A DNA stretch of 64,000 nt from Planctomycetota bacterium (GTDB taxonomy: Bacteria; Planctomycetota; Planctomycetia; Pirellulales; Pirellulaceae). Positions 7,407-16,554 of the stretch are shown one piece after another; position 1 is the first letter of the stretch, and every line of letters begins with the position of its first letter. The translations under genes and the position numbers were made by a program. The stretch lies in assembly GCA_014238905.1 (NCBI GenBank), contig JABAAE010000018.1, positions 14,742 through 78,741 of the forward strand, read 5' to 3'. Below the pieces are notes generated by a model. That model did no database searches. It saw nothing but the letters and a program-made list of their open reading frames with translations, and had not been told where the DNA came from.

Positions 7407-10001
7407 ATGGCGATGAAATTGAAAAAACCAGAATTGATGGCACCGGCTGGCTATTGGCCACAGTTGATCGCTGCGATCGAAGCGGGAGCCGATGCGGTCT
7501 ATTTTGGCCTCAATCATTTTTCGGCTCGAGCGAAGGTCGGTTTCGAAATCGACGAGCTTGAGGAGGTGTTTCGGACGCTCCATCGCCGGGGAGTGAAGGG
7601 ATTTGTCACGTTTAATACTCTCGTGTTTGACGATGAACTTGCGGCAGCCGAAAAAGCGATTTCCGAAATCGCCTTAGCCAACGCCGATGCGATTATCGTT
7701 CAAGATATTGGGATTGCCCGATTGTGCCGAAAAGTAGCACCCCATCTCGATGTTCATGGAAGCACTCAGATGTCCGTCACCAGCGCCCAGGGGGCAGAGC
7801 TGGCGCGGAGTTTTGGCTGCTCCAGGGTCGTGCTCGCGCGTGAATTGGCTTTGAAAGACATCTCTAAAATTGTCGCGGCGACGGACGTAGAGTTGGAAAC
7901 GTTTGTACATGGCGCGCTTTGTGTTTCCTACTCTGGACAGTGTTTCAGTAGTGAGGCTTGGGGGGGGCGAAGCGCTAACCGTGGACAATGCGCCCAAGGC
8001 TGCCGCCTGTCCTATGACCTGATCGTCGATGGTCAAGAGAAAGAGTTGGGAGAGTTCAGGTACCTGTTGAGTCCAGGTGACTTGTACGCCTTGAGCCAGG
8101 TTCCTGAATTGATACGTCAAGGAATTTCCTGTCTGAAAATTGAGGGCAGGTACAAAGATGAAAACTATGTTGCCTTAACGACTCGAGCCTACCGGGAAGC
8201 CATTGACCGTGCAATGAAAGAAGTCGGTTGGGATGGGTGCCGTGATCAGGGTTACGTAGCTGGTGAAGTGCCAACGGACAAACAGAGCCTTGAACAGGTC
8301 TATTCGCGCGGTTTGGGCCCGCATTTCATGTCTGGTGTCAACCATCAAACGGTCGTTGATGGAAGGGCGCCGCGGCACCGTGGCGTAAAGATCGGTTCGG
8401 TGCGGCGGATTGCTCTAAACCAGGTGGTCGTGGAATCCACTTTGGAAAAAGACGCGCTGAAACCAGGTGACGGTATCGTTTTTGATGCCGCGAACTGGCG
8501 GTCACCGGAAGACAAAGAGGAAGGTGGCAACGTCTTTGGAGTTGAATCTTTGGGGCAGGACGAATTTGCACTCTCTTTTGGAGAGGGGAAGGTGGATTTT
8601 CAGCGGATTCGGCCTGGTGACCTCGTCTGGCGAACGAGCGATCCGGCAGTGAACCGATCCGCCAAGGTGCTGAGTTCGGGGCGTGACGTTCGAATGACCC
8701 GGCCGATCACAATCGAGGTGGACGGACGCGAGGGTTCCCCTCTCAAGTTGACAGCCGTATTTGAAAACCCATTTGATGTTCAGGAAGCAATGGTTCGCGT
8801 GACCGTGGAGAGTTCGCAAAATCTGCAGGCAGCCCGGAGTTCGCCGCTGGATGAGGCAACATTAGCCGATCAGCTCGGCCGTTTGGGTGGGACGCCTCTA
8901 CATCTGGTGGGCCTGCAGAACCATCTGGACGACAATTTATTTTTGCCGGTCAGTACATTGAACGGGAGCAGGCGAGAGCTCGTCTCAAAAATTGAAGCCA
9001 CGATGTTGGACCTGGCGTCGAGTGCTTCTCAGGAGGTTGGCATTAATGTGCTGGACCGCTGTCTGAAAGAGTTCGGCGCAGCGGTGACCGGCGAAGATCA
9101 ACCCGAATCGGTTGACAGCGATTTAAAAGTTCACGTGTTAATACGATCCCCTGCGCAATTGGATGCGGCCATTTCCTTGCAGCCGGGATCGATTACTTTG
9201 GATTATCTTGATTTGTATGGTTTACGACCTGCAGTGGAAAAAATCAGGGCCTCCGGAGTGGTTCCGCGGGTTGCCAGCCCGAGGATACTCAAACCAGCCG
9301 AACAAAATGTTGCCAAGTTTTTGTTGTCGCTGGATTGTCCTCTTCTGGTCCGTTCGGGCGGTTTGTTATTCGACCTTCTCCGTTTAACATCCGGCGGCCA
9401 GAATGAGTGGACGGGTGATTTTAGTTTGAATACGGCCAATCATCTTTCGGCGTTGACTTACCTCGGGATGGGACTCCGCCGAATCACACCCTCGCATGAT
9501 TTGAATGCCAAGCAGGTTGCTCAGCTATGTCTAGGGACGCCACCGTCTAGAATGGAGGTCGTCGCTCTTCAGCACATGCCGGTTTTTCATACCGAGCACT
9601 GTGTTTTTTGTCGATTTCTATCCGACGGAACGGACCATACCAATTGTGGTCACCCCTGTGAAAAACATCAGGTCAGCCTACGCGACCAAAAAGGAAGGCT
9701 GCACCCGGTGATGGCAGATGTTGGTTGCCGAAACACGGTTTTCGGTGGGCAAGCTCAATGGGCGGGAAAACACTTGCAGCTCTGGATTGACCAAGGGTTG
9801 CGGGACTTTCGAATTGAATTTGTTCATGAAACGGCTCAACAAGTGTCAGAGATTGGCAAGGCCTTTACGAATTTTGCCAAGGGTAAAACCGGTTATCAGC
9901 AGGTTGGCAACCTGATTGGCAATACACTACCCCAAGGAACGACCACCGGCAGTCTGTTTGTTCCACGTGAGGAATTGGTGCAAATTGTGACGCAGAAATA
10001 G
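7407..10001 (+). CDS. U32 family protein (RlhA/TrhP-like, with DUF3656-type region)
   Basis: An 864-residue protein. The N-terminus has the U32 fold signature (ELMAPAGYWPQLIAAIEAGA, DAVYFGLNHFSAR). It is followed by the Cys-rich CVSYSGQCFSSEAWGGR near residue 172, GQCAQGCRLSY, and the family signature CLKIEGRYKDENYV near residue 243. The C-terminus holds another Cys cluster (HCVFCRF, NCGHPCEKH, DVGCRNT), typical of the long COG0826 members. E. coli relatives RlhA and TrhP act in hydroxylation of 23S rRNA and tRNA, so an RNA-modification role is more likely than protease activity. No strong SD is visible; the ATG at 7413 is an equally possible start. Confidence 0.9.
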   Translation: MAMKLKKPELMAPAGYWPQLIAAIEAGADAVYFGLNHFSARAKVGFEIDELEEVFRTLHRRGVKGFVTFNTLVFDDELAAAEKAISEIALANADAIIVQDIGIARLCRKVAPHLDVHGSTQMSVTSAQGAELARSFGCSRVVLARELALKDISKIVAATDVELETFVHGALCVSYSGQCFSSEAWGGRSANRGQCAQGCRLSYDLIVDGQEKELGEFRYLLSPGDLYALSQVPELIRQGISCLKIEGRYKDENYVALTTRAYREAIDRAMKEVGWDGCRDQGYVAGEVPTDKQSLEQVYSRGLGPHFMSGVNHQTVVDGRAPRHRGVKIGSVRRIALNQVVVESTLEKDALKPGDGIVFDAANWRSPEDKEEGGNVFGVESLGQDEFALSFGEGKVDFQRIRPGDLVWRTSDPAVNRSAKVLSSGRDVRMTRPITIEVDGREGSPLKLTAVFENPFDVQEAMVRVTVESSQNLQAARSSPLDEATLADQLGRLGGTPLHLVGLQNHLDDNLFLPVSTLNGSRRELVSKIEATMLDLASSASQEVGINVLDRCLKEFGAAVTGEDQPESVDSDLKVHVLIRSPAQLDAAISLQPGSITLDYLDLYGLRPAVEKIRASGVVPRVASPRILKPAEQNVAKFLLSLDCPLLVRSGGLLFDLLRLTSGGQNEWTGDFSLNTANHLSALTYLGMGLRRITPSHDLNAKQVAQLCLGTPPSRMEVVALQHMPVFHTEHCVFCRFLSDGTDHTNCGHPCEKHQVSLRDQKGRLHPVMADVGCRNTVFGGQAQWAGKHLQLWIDQGLRDFRIEFVHETAQQVSEIGKAFTNFAKGKTGYQQVGNLIGNTLPQGTTTGSLFVPREELVQIVTQK

Positions 10002-10049
10002 CAGATTCCCAGATCCGGATCGGAGGGAGGGTGCTGGCGGCGGGTGATC

Positions 10050-10090
10050 GCCATTTGCTCCGAAATGGCCAGAGCAAGCCCGTCGCTTGC
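10050..10090. terminator. Two adjacent hairpins between convergent genes
   Basis: GCCATTT (10050-10056) pairs with AAATGGC (10063-10069) around a 6-nt loop. GCAAGC (10074-10079) pairs with GCTTGC (10085-10090) around a 5-nt loop. They fill the gap between the U32 gene and the oppositely oriented esterase. No T-run follows on either strand, so intrinsic termination would be weak. Confidence 0.35.
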
Positions 10091-10112
10091 CGAGATCAAT
10101 GTCACCGGTCGC

Positions 10113-11201
10113 TTAAGGGGTCAACAGTTTTTGCTGGGACAGCCATTTGATGGATTCTCTTTGCCAAGCATCCCACATGGGCCCCTTGTAACCGTTGAGG
10201 CCATGTCCACCACGGGGTAATTGGAGGTATTGCACCGGAATCTTTTGCCGTTTTAATTCCCTTTGCAGCATTCTGCTGTTTTCCGGGGGGACCGGTTTGT
10301 CGTCCAGAGCGTGGGCGAGGAAAGTTGGGGGTGTGTCGACGGTGACCTGTTTTTCATTTGAAAAATAATCGACTAATTCGTCTGAAGGATCGTTGCCTAA
10401 CAGGTTTCTTCGGGAACCAGCATGACCAAGGGGACCCATCGTGATGACTGGATAGACGAGGATGGTAAAATTCGGGCGACAACTGACGCGATTTACCGGG
10501 TCAGTCGCAGCAGGAGTGCCGTGGTCAAAATGAGTCCCTGCCGTTGCGGCGAGATGTCCTCCGGCTGAGAATCCCATGATGCCGATTCGGTCGGGGTGGA
10601 CGCCCCAAGCCTTGGCATGGGTTCGAACGGTCCGTAACGTCCGCTGCGCATCGAGTAACGGAACATATGGTCGTCCCTTGGGTAAGCGGTATTCCAGAAC
10701 GATCCCCGTGATGCCGTGACCGCCGAGCCACTTGGCAATACCGTGCCCCTCGGCTCCGGTCACCAAGCCCCCGTATCCCCCACCAGGACAGATGACGATG
10801 GCGGTGCCGTTAGGCTTGGTCGGCTGATGGAGGGTGATACGGGTGTCGGCTTTTTCGAATTGAGTTTGATCAATGGGTGCCCGCCCATTCCAAAGGAAAA
10901 GGGTTTTCGTTGAATCCGTGACAGGTTGGCTTAACTGGACCGACGAGCAACGGTTTGAATTCATTTGGCGGAAACCGAACAGTGGCCAACCGATGCAATC
11001 GCCCATTCGATCAGCGACCCACTTCTCTCCCCCTGCTGGATGCCCAATCACTGGGGTGGGATTCCAGCGAGGTGTGGTAATCTTCTCCGCTGACCAGGCA
11101 ATGTTGGCTGGCAAAAGAAAGAAGCCGATGCAGGCAAAAACACCAGCTGGCATCGCTCGGATTTTAAACCGCTGCGGGTGAAAATAGAACGTCGAATTCA
11201 T
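10113..11201 (-). CDS. Secreted alpha/beta hydrolase (acetyl-esterase/BD-FAE-like)
   Basis: A 362-residue protein with a signal peptide (APAGV-type hydrophobic core, cleavage near AWSAEK). The fold is alpha/beta hydrolase: oxyanion-type motif CPGGGYGGL, nucleophile elbow GFSAGGH (Ser about residue 212), acid region ALDDKPVP, and the final His in RGGHGLNGY. This pattern fits esterases that deacetylate hemicellulose or other polysaccharides (BD-FAE/XynB-like); the exact substrate is inferred. The start is the ATG at 11201; a TTG one codon upstream also exists. The gene is convergent with the U32 gene. Confidence 0.85.
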   Translation of the reverse strand: MNSTFYFHPQRFKIRAMPAGVFACIGFFLLPANIAWSAEKITTPRWNPTPVIGHPAGGEKWVADRMGDCIGWPLFGFRQMNSNRCSSVQLSQPVTDSTKTLFLWNGRAPIDQTQFEKADTRITLHQPTKPNGTAIVICPGGGYGGLVTGAEGHGIAKWLGGHGITGIVLEYRLPKGRPYVPLLDAQRTLRTVRTHAKAWGVHPDRIGIMGFSAGGHLAATAGTHFDHGTPAATDPVNRVSCRPNFTILVYPVITMGPLGHAGSRRNLLGNDPSDELVDYFSNEKQVTVDTPPTFLAHALDDKPVPPENSRMLQRELKRQKIPVQYLQLPRGGHGLNGYKGPMWDAWQRESIKWLSQQKLLTP

Positions 11202-11326
11202 CAATGACCCCGTTGTTTGAACTGCAGGTGGGCTGGGCTGAAGGTGGAGCGCGATGTCATTATCCTAACATCTATTCAGAGATGCTGAGCATGTTTGATC
11301 AGCGGTGACCCAAGAGGAATTGATTC

Positions 11327-11551
11327 TCAAACCGCCGATTGGTAGGGTTTGGTCTGTTGGAACTCAAAATCAGGATCGCTCAACCTGATGAAAAAGGGGC
11401 CTCTGCCGGTTTGTTGAGATCGTTGGGAAATGGACTTCAAACGTCGGCCTAACAATGTCACAATAATGTCAGCGAGGACCTCTGCCGTCGCGGGTGGTGT
11501 ATTGACGTCTTCCTCCGGGAGAGGGACACCAACGATCGGTATTGTTCCCAT
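11327..11551 (-). CDS. Possible small hypothetical protein (74 aa)
   Basis: An ATG-initiated frame in the 385-bp gap between the esterase and the divergent PQQ-type gene. The peptide starts MGTIPIVGVPLPEEDVNTPP and has a balanced composition with a plausible amphipathic helix (ATAEVLADIIVTLLGRRLK). There is no clear SD, signal peptide or recognisable family. The codons look coding-like, but chance is not excluded. The rest of the gap (11202-11326 and 11552-11586) shows no recognisable feature. Confidence 0.25.
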   Translation of the reverse strand: MGTIPIVGVPLPEEDVNTPPATAEVLADIIVTLLGRRLKSISQRSQQTGRGPFFIRLSDPDFEFQQTKPYQSAV

Positions 11552-11586
11552 GTCTGCCCATTATCTTTTGTTGTAAGGTCATTTTG

Positions 11587-12891
11587 ATGAAGCGGTTTGT
11601 GCTTTGGTTGTTTGCTGTGGTTTCTTTTTGCCAATTGACGCGAGGCGATGATTGGCCGCAATGGATGGGACCCCAGCGGGATAATGTTTGGCGAGAGACG
11701 GGAATCCTGGAAAAATTTCCGGCAGGAGGGCCAAAAGTTCTTTGGCGATCTCCAGTGACCGGCGGTTATGCAGGACCTGCAGTGGCTGACGGAAAAGTTT
11801 TTGTTACCGATTACACTACCGCTGACAATGTCAAAGTCGCCAATTTTGAGCGTAAGGAATTTAGTGGCGTCGAAAGCGTACGGTGTTTAAATGCCGCCGA
11901 TGGGAAGGAAATGTGGCGATACGAGTATCCCGTGCTTTATACGATTTCCTATCCGGCTGGTCCGCGTTGCACACCCATTTTTGAAGATGGAAAACTATAC
12001 ACCTTGGGAGCGGAAGGTGATTTGGTCTGCCTCGATGCCAATTCGGGAAAAGTGATTTGGCACAGGTCGTTGATCAAGGACTACTCGACCAAGGCAGCTC
12101 TTTGGGGGTACGCAGCCCATCCGCTGATTGATGGTGACCAGATTATTTCTCTGGTCGGTGGAAAAGGAAGTCATGTCGTTGCCTTTAATAAATCCACCGG
12201 AGAAGAAACCTGGAAGGCGCAAACAGCTCCTGAACAGGGGTATTCACCTCCCACTATCTTTCAATTTGGGGATCGTCGCATTCTCGTTTTGCTTAAACCC
12301 AATGCCGTCACCGGTATAGATCCCTCCAATGGAACCGAGTACTGGTCTGTGCCCTACACGGCCACCAGCGGATCGATCATCATGTCGCCCATTCGATATG
12401 AAAATTACATTTATGTGGCAGGCTATTCGGGTAAAAGCCTGTTGCTCAAGGCATCCAACGAAGGCACCAAGGTTGAGGAGGTATGGAAGAATAAACGCGA
12501 AGCGATTTCTCCGGTCAACGTGCAGCCCATGTTGCAAGGAAGCGTGGTTTATGGAATGGGTGGAAAAGGACACCTGGCGGGCTTTTCGCTGCCCGATGGA
12601 AAAAGACTATGGCAGTCCACCGGGCCGATTGACGGCAAACGGCCACTCGGTTCGGCGACCGCTTTTCTCGTAAAAAATAAGGATCGTTTTTTTCTGTTTA
12701 ACGAATTGGGCGACTTGATCATCGCCCGCATTGATCAAAATGGATATCAGGAGATCGATCGTAGCAAGGTGATTCAGCAATCCAACACGGCCTTTGGAAG
12801 GAAAGTCGTCTGGAGCGCACCGGCTTTTGCCAATCGGCGAGCCTACATTCGAAACGATGATGAATGCATCTGTATCGATATGGCGAAATAA
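11587..12891 (+). CDS. Secreted PQQ-like beta-propeller repeat protein
   Basis: A 434-residue protein with signal peptide MKRFVLWLFAVVSFCQLTRG. The mature start DWPQWMGPQRDNVWRETG is the usual opening of planctomycete PQQ-like repeat proteins. Several propeller blades follow, with the VFVTDYTT, LYTLGAEGDLVCLDANSGKV and VVAFNKSTGEETW type of D-x-x-x-G-x-x-x-W pattern. TAAGG lies about 9 nt before the ATG. The fold binds ligands or partners; most such proteins lack dehydrogenase residues, so no enzyme activity is assigned. The frame is open to a TTG at 11542, but that extension precedes the signal peptide. Confidence 0.88.
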   Translation: MKRFVLWLFAVVSFCQLTRGDDWPQWMGPQRDNVWRETGILEKFPAGGPKVLWRSPVTGGYAGPAVADGKVFVTDYTTADNVKVANFERKEFSGVESVRCLNAADGKEMWRYEYPVLYTISYPAGPRCTPIFEDGKLYTLGAEGDLVCLDANSGKVIWHRSLIKDYSTKAALWGYAAHPLIDGDQIISLVGGKGSHVVAFNKSTGEETWKAQTAPEQGYSPPTIFQFGDRRILVLLKPNAVTGIDPSNGTEYWSVPYTATSGSIIMSPIRYENYIYVAGYSGKSLLLKASNEGTKVEEVWKNKREAISPVNVQPMLQGSVVYGMGGKGHLAGFSLPDGKRLWQSTGPIDGKRPLGSATAFLVKNKDRFFLFNELGDLIIARIDQNGYQEIDRSKVIQQSNTAFGRKVVWSAPAFANRRAYIRNDDECICIDMAK

Positions 12892-13120
12892 GCTCCTTGG
12901 ATGGCTATCGGTTTTTTAAGGGAATCGATTGCCATCACGAGTGTGGTTAGCCCAGTGGTTGACATTTTCTCAATGTTGAACGTTCTTTTGCCTGGTTCGT
13001 TCGCATCACCGGCAAGCGATCGAACAGGAGAAACGGACTGCTGAATGTTCTCCGTCAGTTTTTGCCACCCGGTTTGATGCTCGACATTGGGGTTCGGTCG
13101 GGCTGAGGAGAATGACTGGA

Positions 13121-16100
13121 TTATTTCTTTTCGACGGGTAAGACATCGACCTCGAAAGAGATTTTCTTTTCGAGGTTGGTGTTACCAAAACGAAATTGCC
13201 CAACGAGCGTATCTGAAAAATGCCCTGGTTCGGCTGTCGATTGGACGAGGAATTCGAATTCCGCTGAATTCTCATTAGCTTTTAAGGTAGCGTTGGGTTT
13301 TAGAGTCCGCCCATTACCCTTCTTGTCCGCTTCCAAGCGAAATTTCATCTCTCCTTTAAAGTCGTAGAGTCGCTGCACGGTGACCTGGAACTTTGTGGAA
13401 TCACCCTGCTTTAACTTTAGCGTGGCTGGTTTGATCTGGATCTTTACCGGAACGTCGGCTACGCGGACCAAAATGGGGTCGGAATAAACGAGGAATCGAC
13501 GATTTCGTTTTTGTGACGCCTGACGAGCCATTTGTAGTTCCTGGTCAATCTCTCTTTTCAGGTTTTGCCCCAAAGTCCGGTCCGCCTGTATCGCGATCTC
13601 TGCCTCTTTTTCTTTTTCGATCTCGACGACCAGTTTTTGAGATTCCGTACTATTTTGATCGATCTTTTTCTGAAGATCAGCCAACATTTTGTTGTTCTTA
13701 TCCAACGCTGCCTGCGCGGCCGTCAATGCGGTCGCTGCGGTTGCCATCTCCTGTTTCAACTTGGAAAGGGTACTGTTTGCGACTGTCAATTTTTCTGTGG
13801 CGGCTTTCTTTTTCTCGGCGTCTGTTTCGGCGGTTGCCATTTGCGTCAGGCTCTTTGCAGTGGCTGATGCCGCTTCAACTTGACTGGCGAGTTTGGACTG
13901 TTTTTTCGTTGCTTCCGCCAGGAAACGTTGGGAGTTGCCGGTTGTTTGTTGCGTGGTGGACTTTTGCGACCGCAGCGTGGTGGCCTGTCGTTTTAACTGG
14001 GCGAGTTTTTGCTCGATGCCCTGCCGCAGGCGGGTTGCCGCCTGGAATTCTTTTTCGATTTGCTGCTGGAGAGTCGAGATTCGTTTTTGCTCTTCGGTGA
14101 CGGCCTGGAATTGTTTTTCACAACGCGGGACGCTGCTCTCGATATAGCCACGTAGGAACCCGGTGTAGCTTCCCGGCGGAACGTCTTGGCGGAAATCCAG
14201 TTTGTAGGTGACATCCGCCCCGGAATCGGCGAGGTTATTGGTGTTGCGGTTGATCTGGCGTGGCATCCCATGGAGAAACGCCTGTTGGACGGTGCCTTTG
14301 AATTGGGGGTTTTTGACCAGGGACGCCTTGGATTCGACTTTTCCTCCCCGTGCTGTTTCGATAACCCGTTTGTCGAATTTGATGACACCCGGATAATCGA
14401 TGGTGGGATCAGTTGCTACCATGATGTCATTAGTCAGTCTCGAATCCGACGGATCATTACCTACCGAATTGGAAGTGACTTCGGCGTGGGCAACCGGTAC
14501 GGCCACAAGTTGATTGTCGACCTCGGTGGTGGCCACGATATTAACTCTTGAATGTCCAGCAGTTAAATTGGCAGAACCTCGTAACAGCAAGGTCGCGTGC
14601 GACTGTTTTTCGCCCATGATGATCGGTTCACATGTCACACCTTTGGGGAGTCCCTCTGCCTTGATCGTGATCGCCGATTTAAAACCGGGGTTTCGATAGG
14701 CAATGACCTGAATCTCAGCGGCCGAGTTTTTCCGCACGATACATGGTGTGATTTTTAGAGCTCGAGAGTTGTTGTCATTTTGCCCCCGTTCCAATCCGGG
14801 AATGGCGATCAGACTTGCCGTGGTGGACGGTCTGCGAAATCGAAGCCTGTAATAATTGGGACCGTTAAAATTCGTAGGTAAATTGAATTGATCCAAAACG
14901 GTAATGCGATAATCCCCTTCTTTGGGTGCCTCGAATAGGATGGCTGGATCATCTGTTTCCACACGGATTCGAAACGGACTGGCCAATGGTTGATAGTCAT
15001 CTGCACTGGTGAGTGTGCGAAAGACTTCTTTACCTTGTTTGTCTAATTGGATGGATTCGATTTGCAGCAGAGGATCGGTTTGGATGCCCATTCGCTGGGA
15101 AATGACCTCAATCCAAAATTGTTCTCCCTGATCGGCCTTGAAACGGAAGTGATCGGGTTCACCTGGTTCGGAGAATTGACCCAGCATTTCGACTTCATTT
15201 TTTTCGGAATCGAGGCGAGGCAATGTGCCCCCCGATTTTTTTAAAGATTCTTCGGTGATGACCCCACGGTCGACCAAATCGATCAGCACGGGATTGGAGA
15301 TTCCTTTTTTATTTTGATGGCGATAGGTAAAGCGGTGACCATAGAACTGGTTGGGCAGCAGTTTGTGGGTGGCGAAGTTGGTCTTCTTGACATTGGTGGG
15401 GGTGGTCAGAGGCATTTCGATGACTTCCAGTTCCTGACCATTTCTTTGGAAACCACTAAGAGCTCCACCCAAATTTCGCCCATACAACTTGATTTTGGAA
15501 GATGAACCGGCTTGGAGGACGGGTGGATCAACGAAATCAATCCAGGGAGCTGGAGAAACGGAAAGACGGTAGGGTGCGGTCCCCTGCCCTCCCTGAGAAA
15601 CGAATGTCAGATCATTGACTCGGACCAGGTATTCACCATTTTGATCGGCGAGAAACGATGCCAGTGCATCCCGTCCGATCGTGTCGTGGTTTTTCGCAAC
15701 GATGTTGCCCGCGGGATCAAAAATCGTGATGACTGGATCACCGATGGAATCAATCTGCTCGGAGATGCACCGGACGACCAAGGTTTCATTTTGACTGGCA
15801 TTGAATTTGAAAAAATCATAGCCGGTTTCGAAGACACCATTGACGGTTGAATTAGAAGAGATTGGGTTAGCGGTATGGGGTTGGTCATTGGGTTCGGATT
15901 CGAGATGCTCAGCCGTTTGGGTGACTACAAACCGCCTCGGGTTGCTTACCCCGTAATCGCAGACGCCACGGACGTCGTAGGTCCCAGGGGGAACATTGCC
16001 AGCGATGGTGACGGTGAAAGCGTTTCGCAAACGGGTTGGTTTCGGATGAAAACGACTTGATTCCCTGAACTGGGGCTTGGCTGTGATTCCGGGATGGGAA

Positions 16101-16309
16101 AACAACAATTTCTCGGCAAATTCCAGTTCGGTTTGCGCGAGGATTTTCATCTTGATGACGCTGCCAGCCTTGCCACCGACGGGAAAGACGGAAATCAGTT
16201 GAGGCGTTGGCGGTTGCTGCTGGGCTGGCGAGAAGGCGGCCGGAACCAATAGCAAAAACGCCAGCGTGAGAGACCCGAATCTGCCGAATTGATGAAAATG
16301 ATAAAACAT
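13121..16309 (-). CDS. PPC-domain secreted protein with long coiled coil (paralog 1)
   Basis: A 1062-residue protein with a signal peptide (LTLAFLLLVPAAFSPAQQQ). The N-terminal region PQLISVFPVGGKAGSVIKM and the RRFVV strand start an Ig-like planctomycete module. A PPC (bacterial pre-peptidase C-terminal) domain lies at about residues 130-230 (DFFKFNASQNETLVVRC), with a second PPC-like segment near 390-500 (EPDHFRFKADQGEQFW). Residues about 730-935 form an Ala/Lys/Gln-rich coiled coil, followed by a final beta domain. It shares order and motifs with the 27350-30415 product. It is the third gene of a minus-strand set behind DUF1549 and DUF1501 genes, with a 245-bp gap before it. The function is unknown. 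Confidence 0.85.
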   Translation of the reverse strand: MFYHFHQFGRFGSLTLAFLLLVPAAFSPAQQQPPTPQLISVFPVGGKAGSVIKMKILAQTELEFAEKLLFSHPGITAKPQFRESSRFHPKPTRLRNAFTVTIAGNVPPGTYDVRGVCDYGVSNPRRFVVTQTAEHLESEPNDQPHTANPISSNSTVNGVFETGYDFFKFNASQNETLVVRCISEQIDSIGDPVITIFDPAGNIVAKNHDTIGRDALASFLADQNGEYLVRVNDLTFVSQGGQGTAPYRLSVSPAPWIDFVDPPVLQAGSSSKIKLYGRNLGGALSGFQRNGQELEVIEMPLTTPTNVKKTNFATHKLLPNQFYGHRFTYRHQNKKGISNPVLIDLVDRGVITEESLKKSGGTLPRLDSEKNEVEMLGQFSEPGEPDHFRFKADQGEQFWIEVISQRMGIQTDPLLQIESIQLDKQGKEVFRTLTSADDYQPLASPFRIRVETDDPAILFEAPKEGDYRITVLDQFNLPTNFNGPNYYRLRFRRPSTTASLIAIPGLERGQNDNNSRALKITPCIVRKNSAAEIQVIAYRNPGFKSAITIKAEGLPKGVTCEPIIMGEKQSHATLLLRGSANLTAGHSRVNIVATTEVDNQLVAVPVAHAEVTSNSVGNDPSDSRLTNDIMVATDPTIDYPGVIKFDKRVIETARGGKVESKASLVKNPQFKGTVQQAFLHGMPRQINRNTNNLADSGADVTYKLDFRQDVPPGSYTGFLRGYIESSVPRCEKQFQAVTEEQKRISTLQQQIEKEFQAATRLRQGIEQKLAQLKRQATTLRSQKSTTQQTTGNSQRFLAEATKKQSKLASQVEAASATAKSLTQMATAETDAEKKKAATEKLTVANSTLSKLKQEMATAATALTAAQAALDKNNKMLADLQKKIDQNSTESQKLVVEIEKEKEAEIAIQADRTLGQNLKREIDQELQMARQASQKRNRRFLVYSDPILVRVADVPVKIQIKPATLKLKQGDSTKFQVTVQRLYDFKGEMKFRLEADKKGNGRTLKPNATLKANENSAEFEFLVQSTAEPGHFSDTLVGQFRFGNTNLEKKISFEVDVLPVEKK

Positions 16310-16554
16310 CGGGTTGCTGATTTAAAAGGATGAAATAGAAAACAGGCCCCGAAAACAACCTGATCAAAACGGTCAACACCCACCGCTCTGGACCAGTGGG
16401 TACGCCGAGAAATTGTTCAGGCTGTTCAATACCAGAAGTAAAGACGCTGGCTTTGAATCGGACAGGATTTTACCGGTCAAAAGCGATTCATCTGTTTGCA
16501 TTTTTTTGTAAAAAGGAAATGATCCTGTCACTGCCCAAGGCGGCTGTCCGAGAA

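Noticed and set aside
13513..14100. 195-residue plus-strand frame rich in Phe, Arg and Ser
   Set aside because: It is the complement of the coiled-coil region of the PPC protein; low-complexity sequence keeps the opposite frame open.
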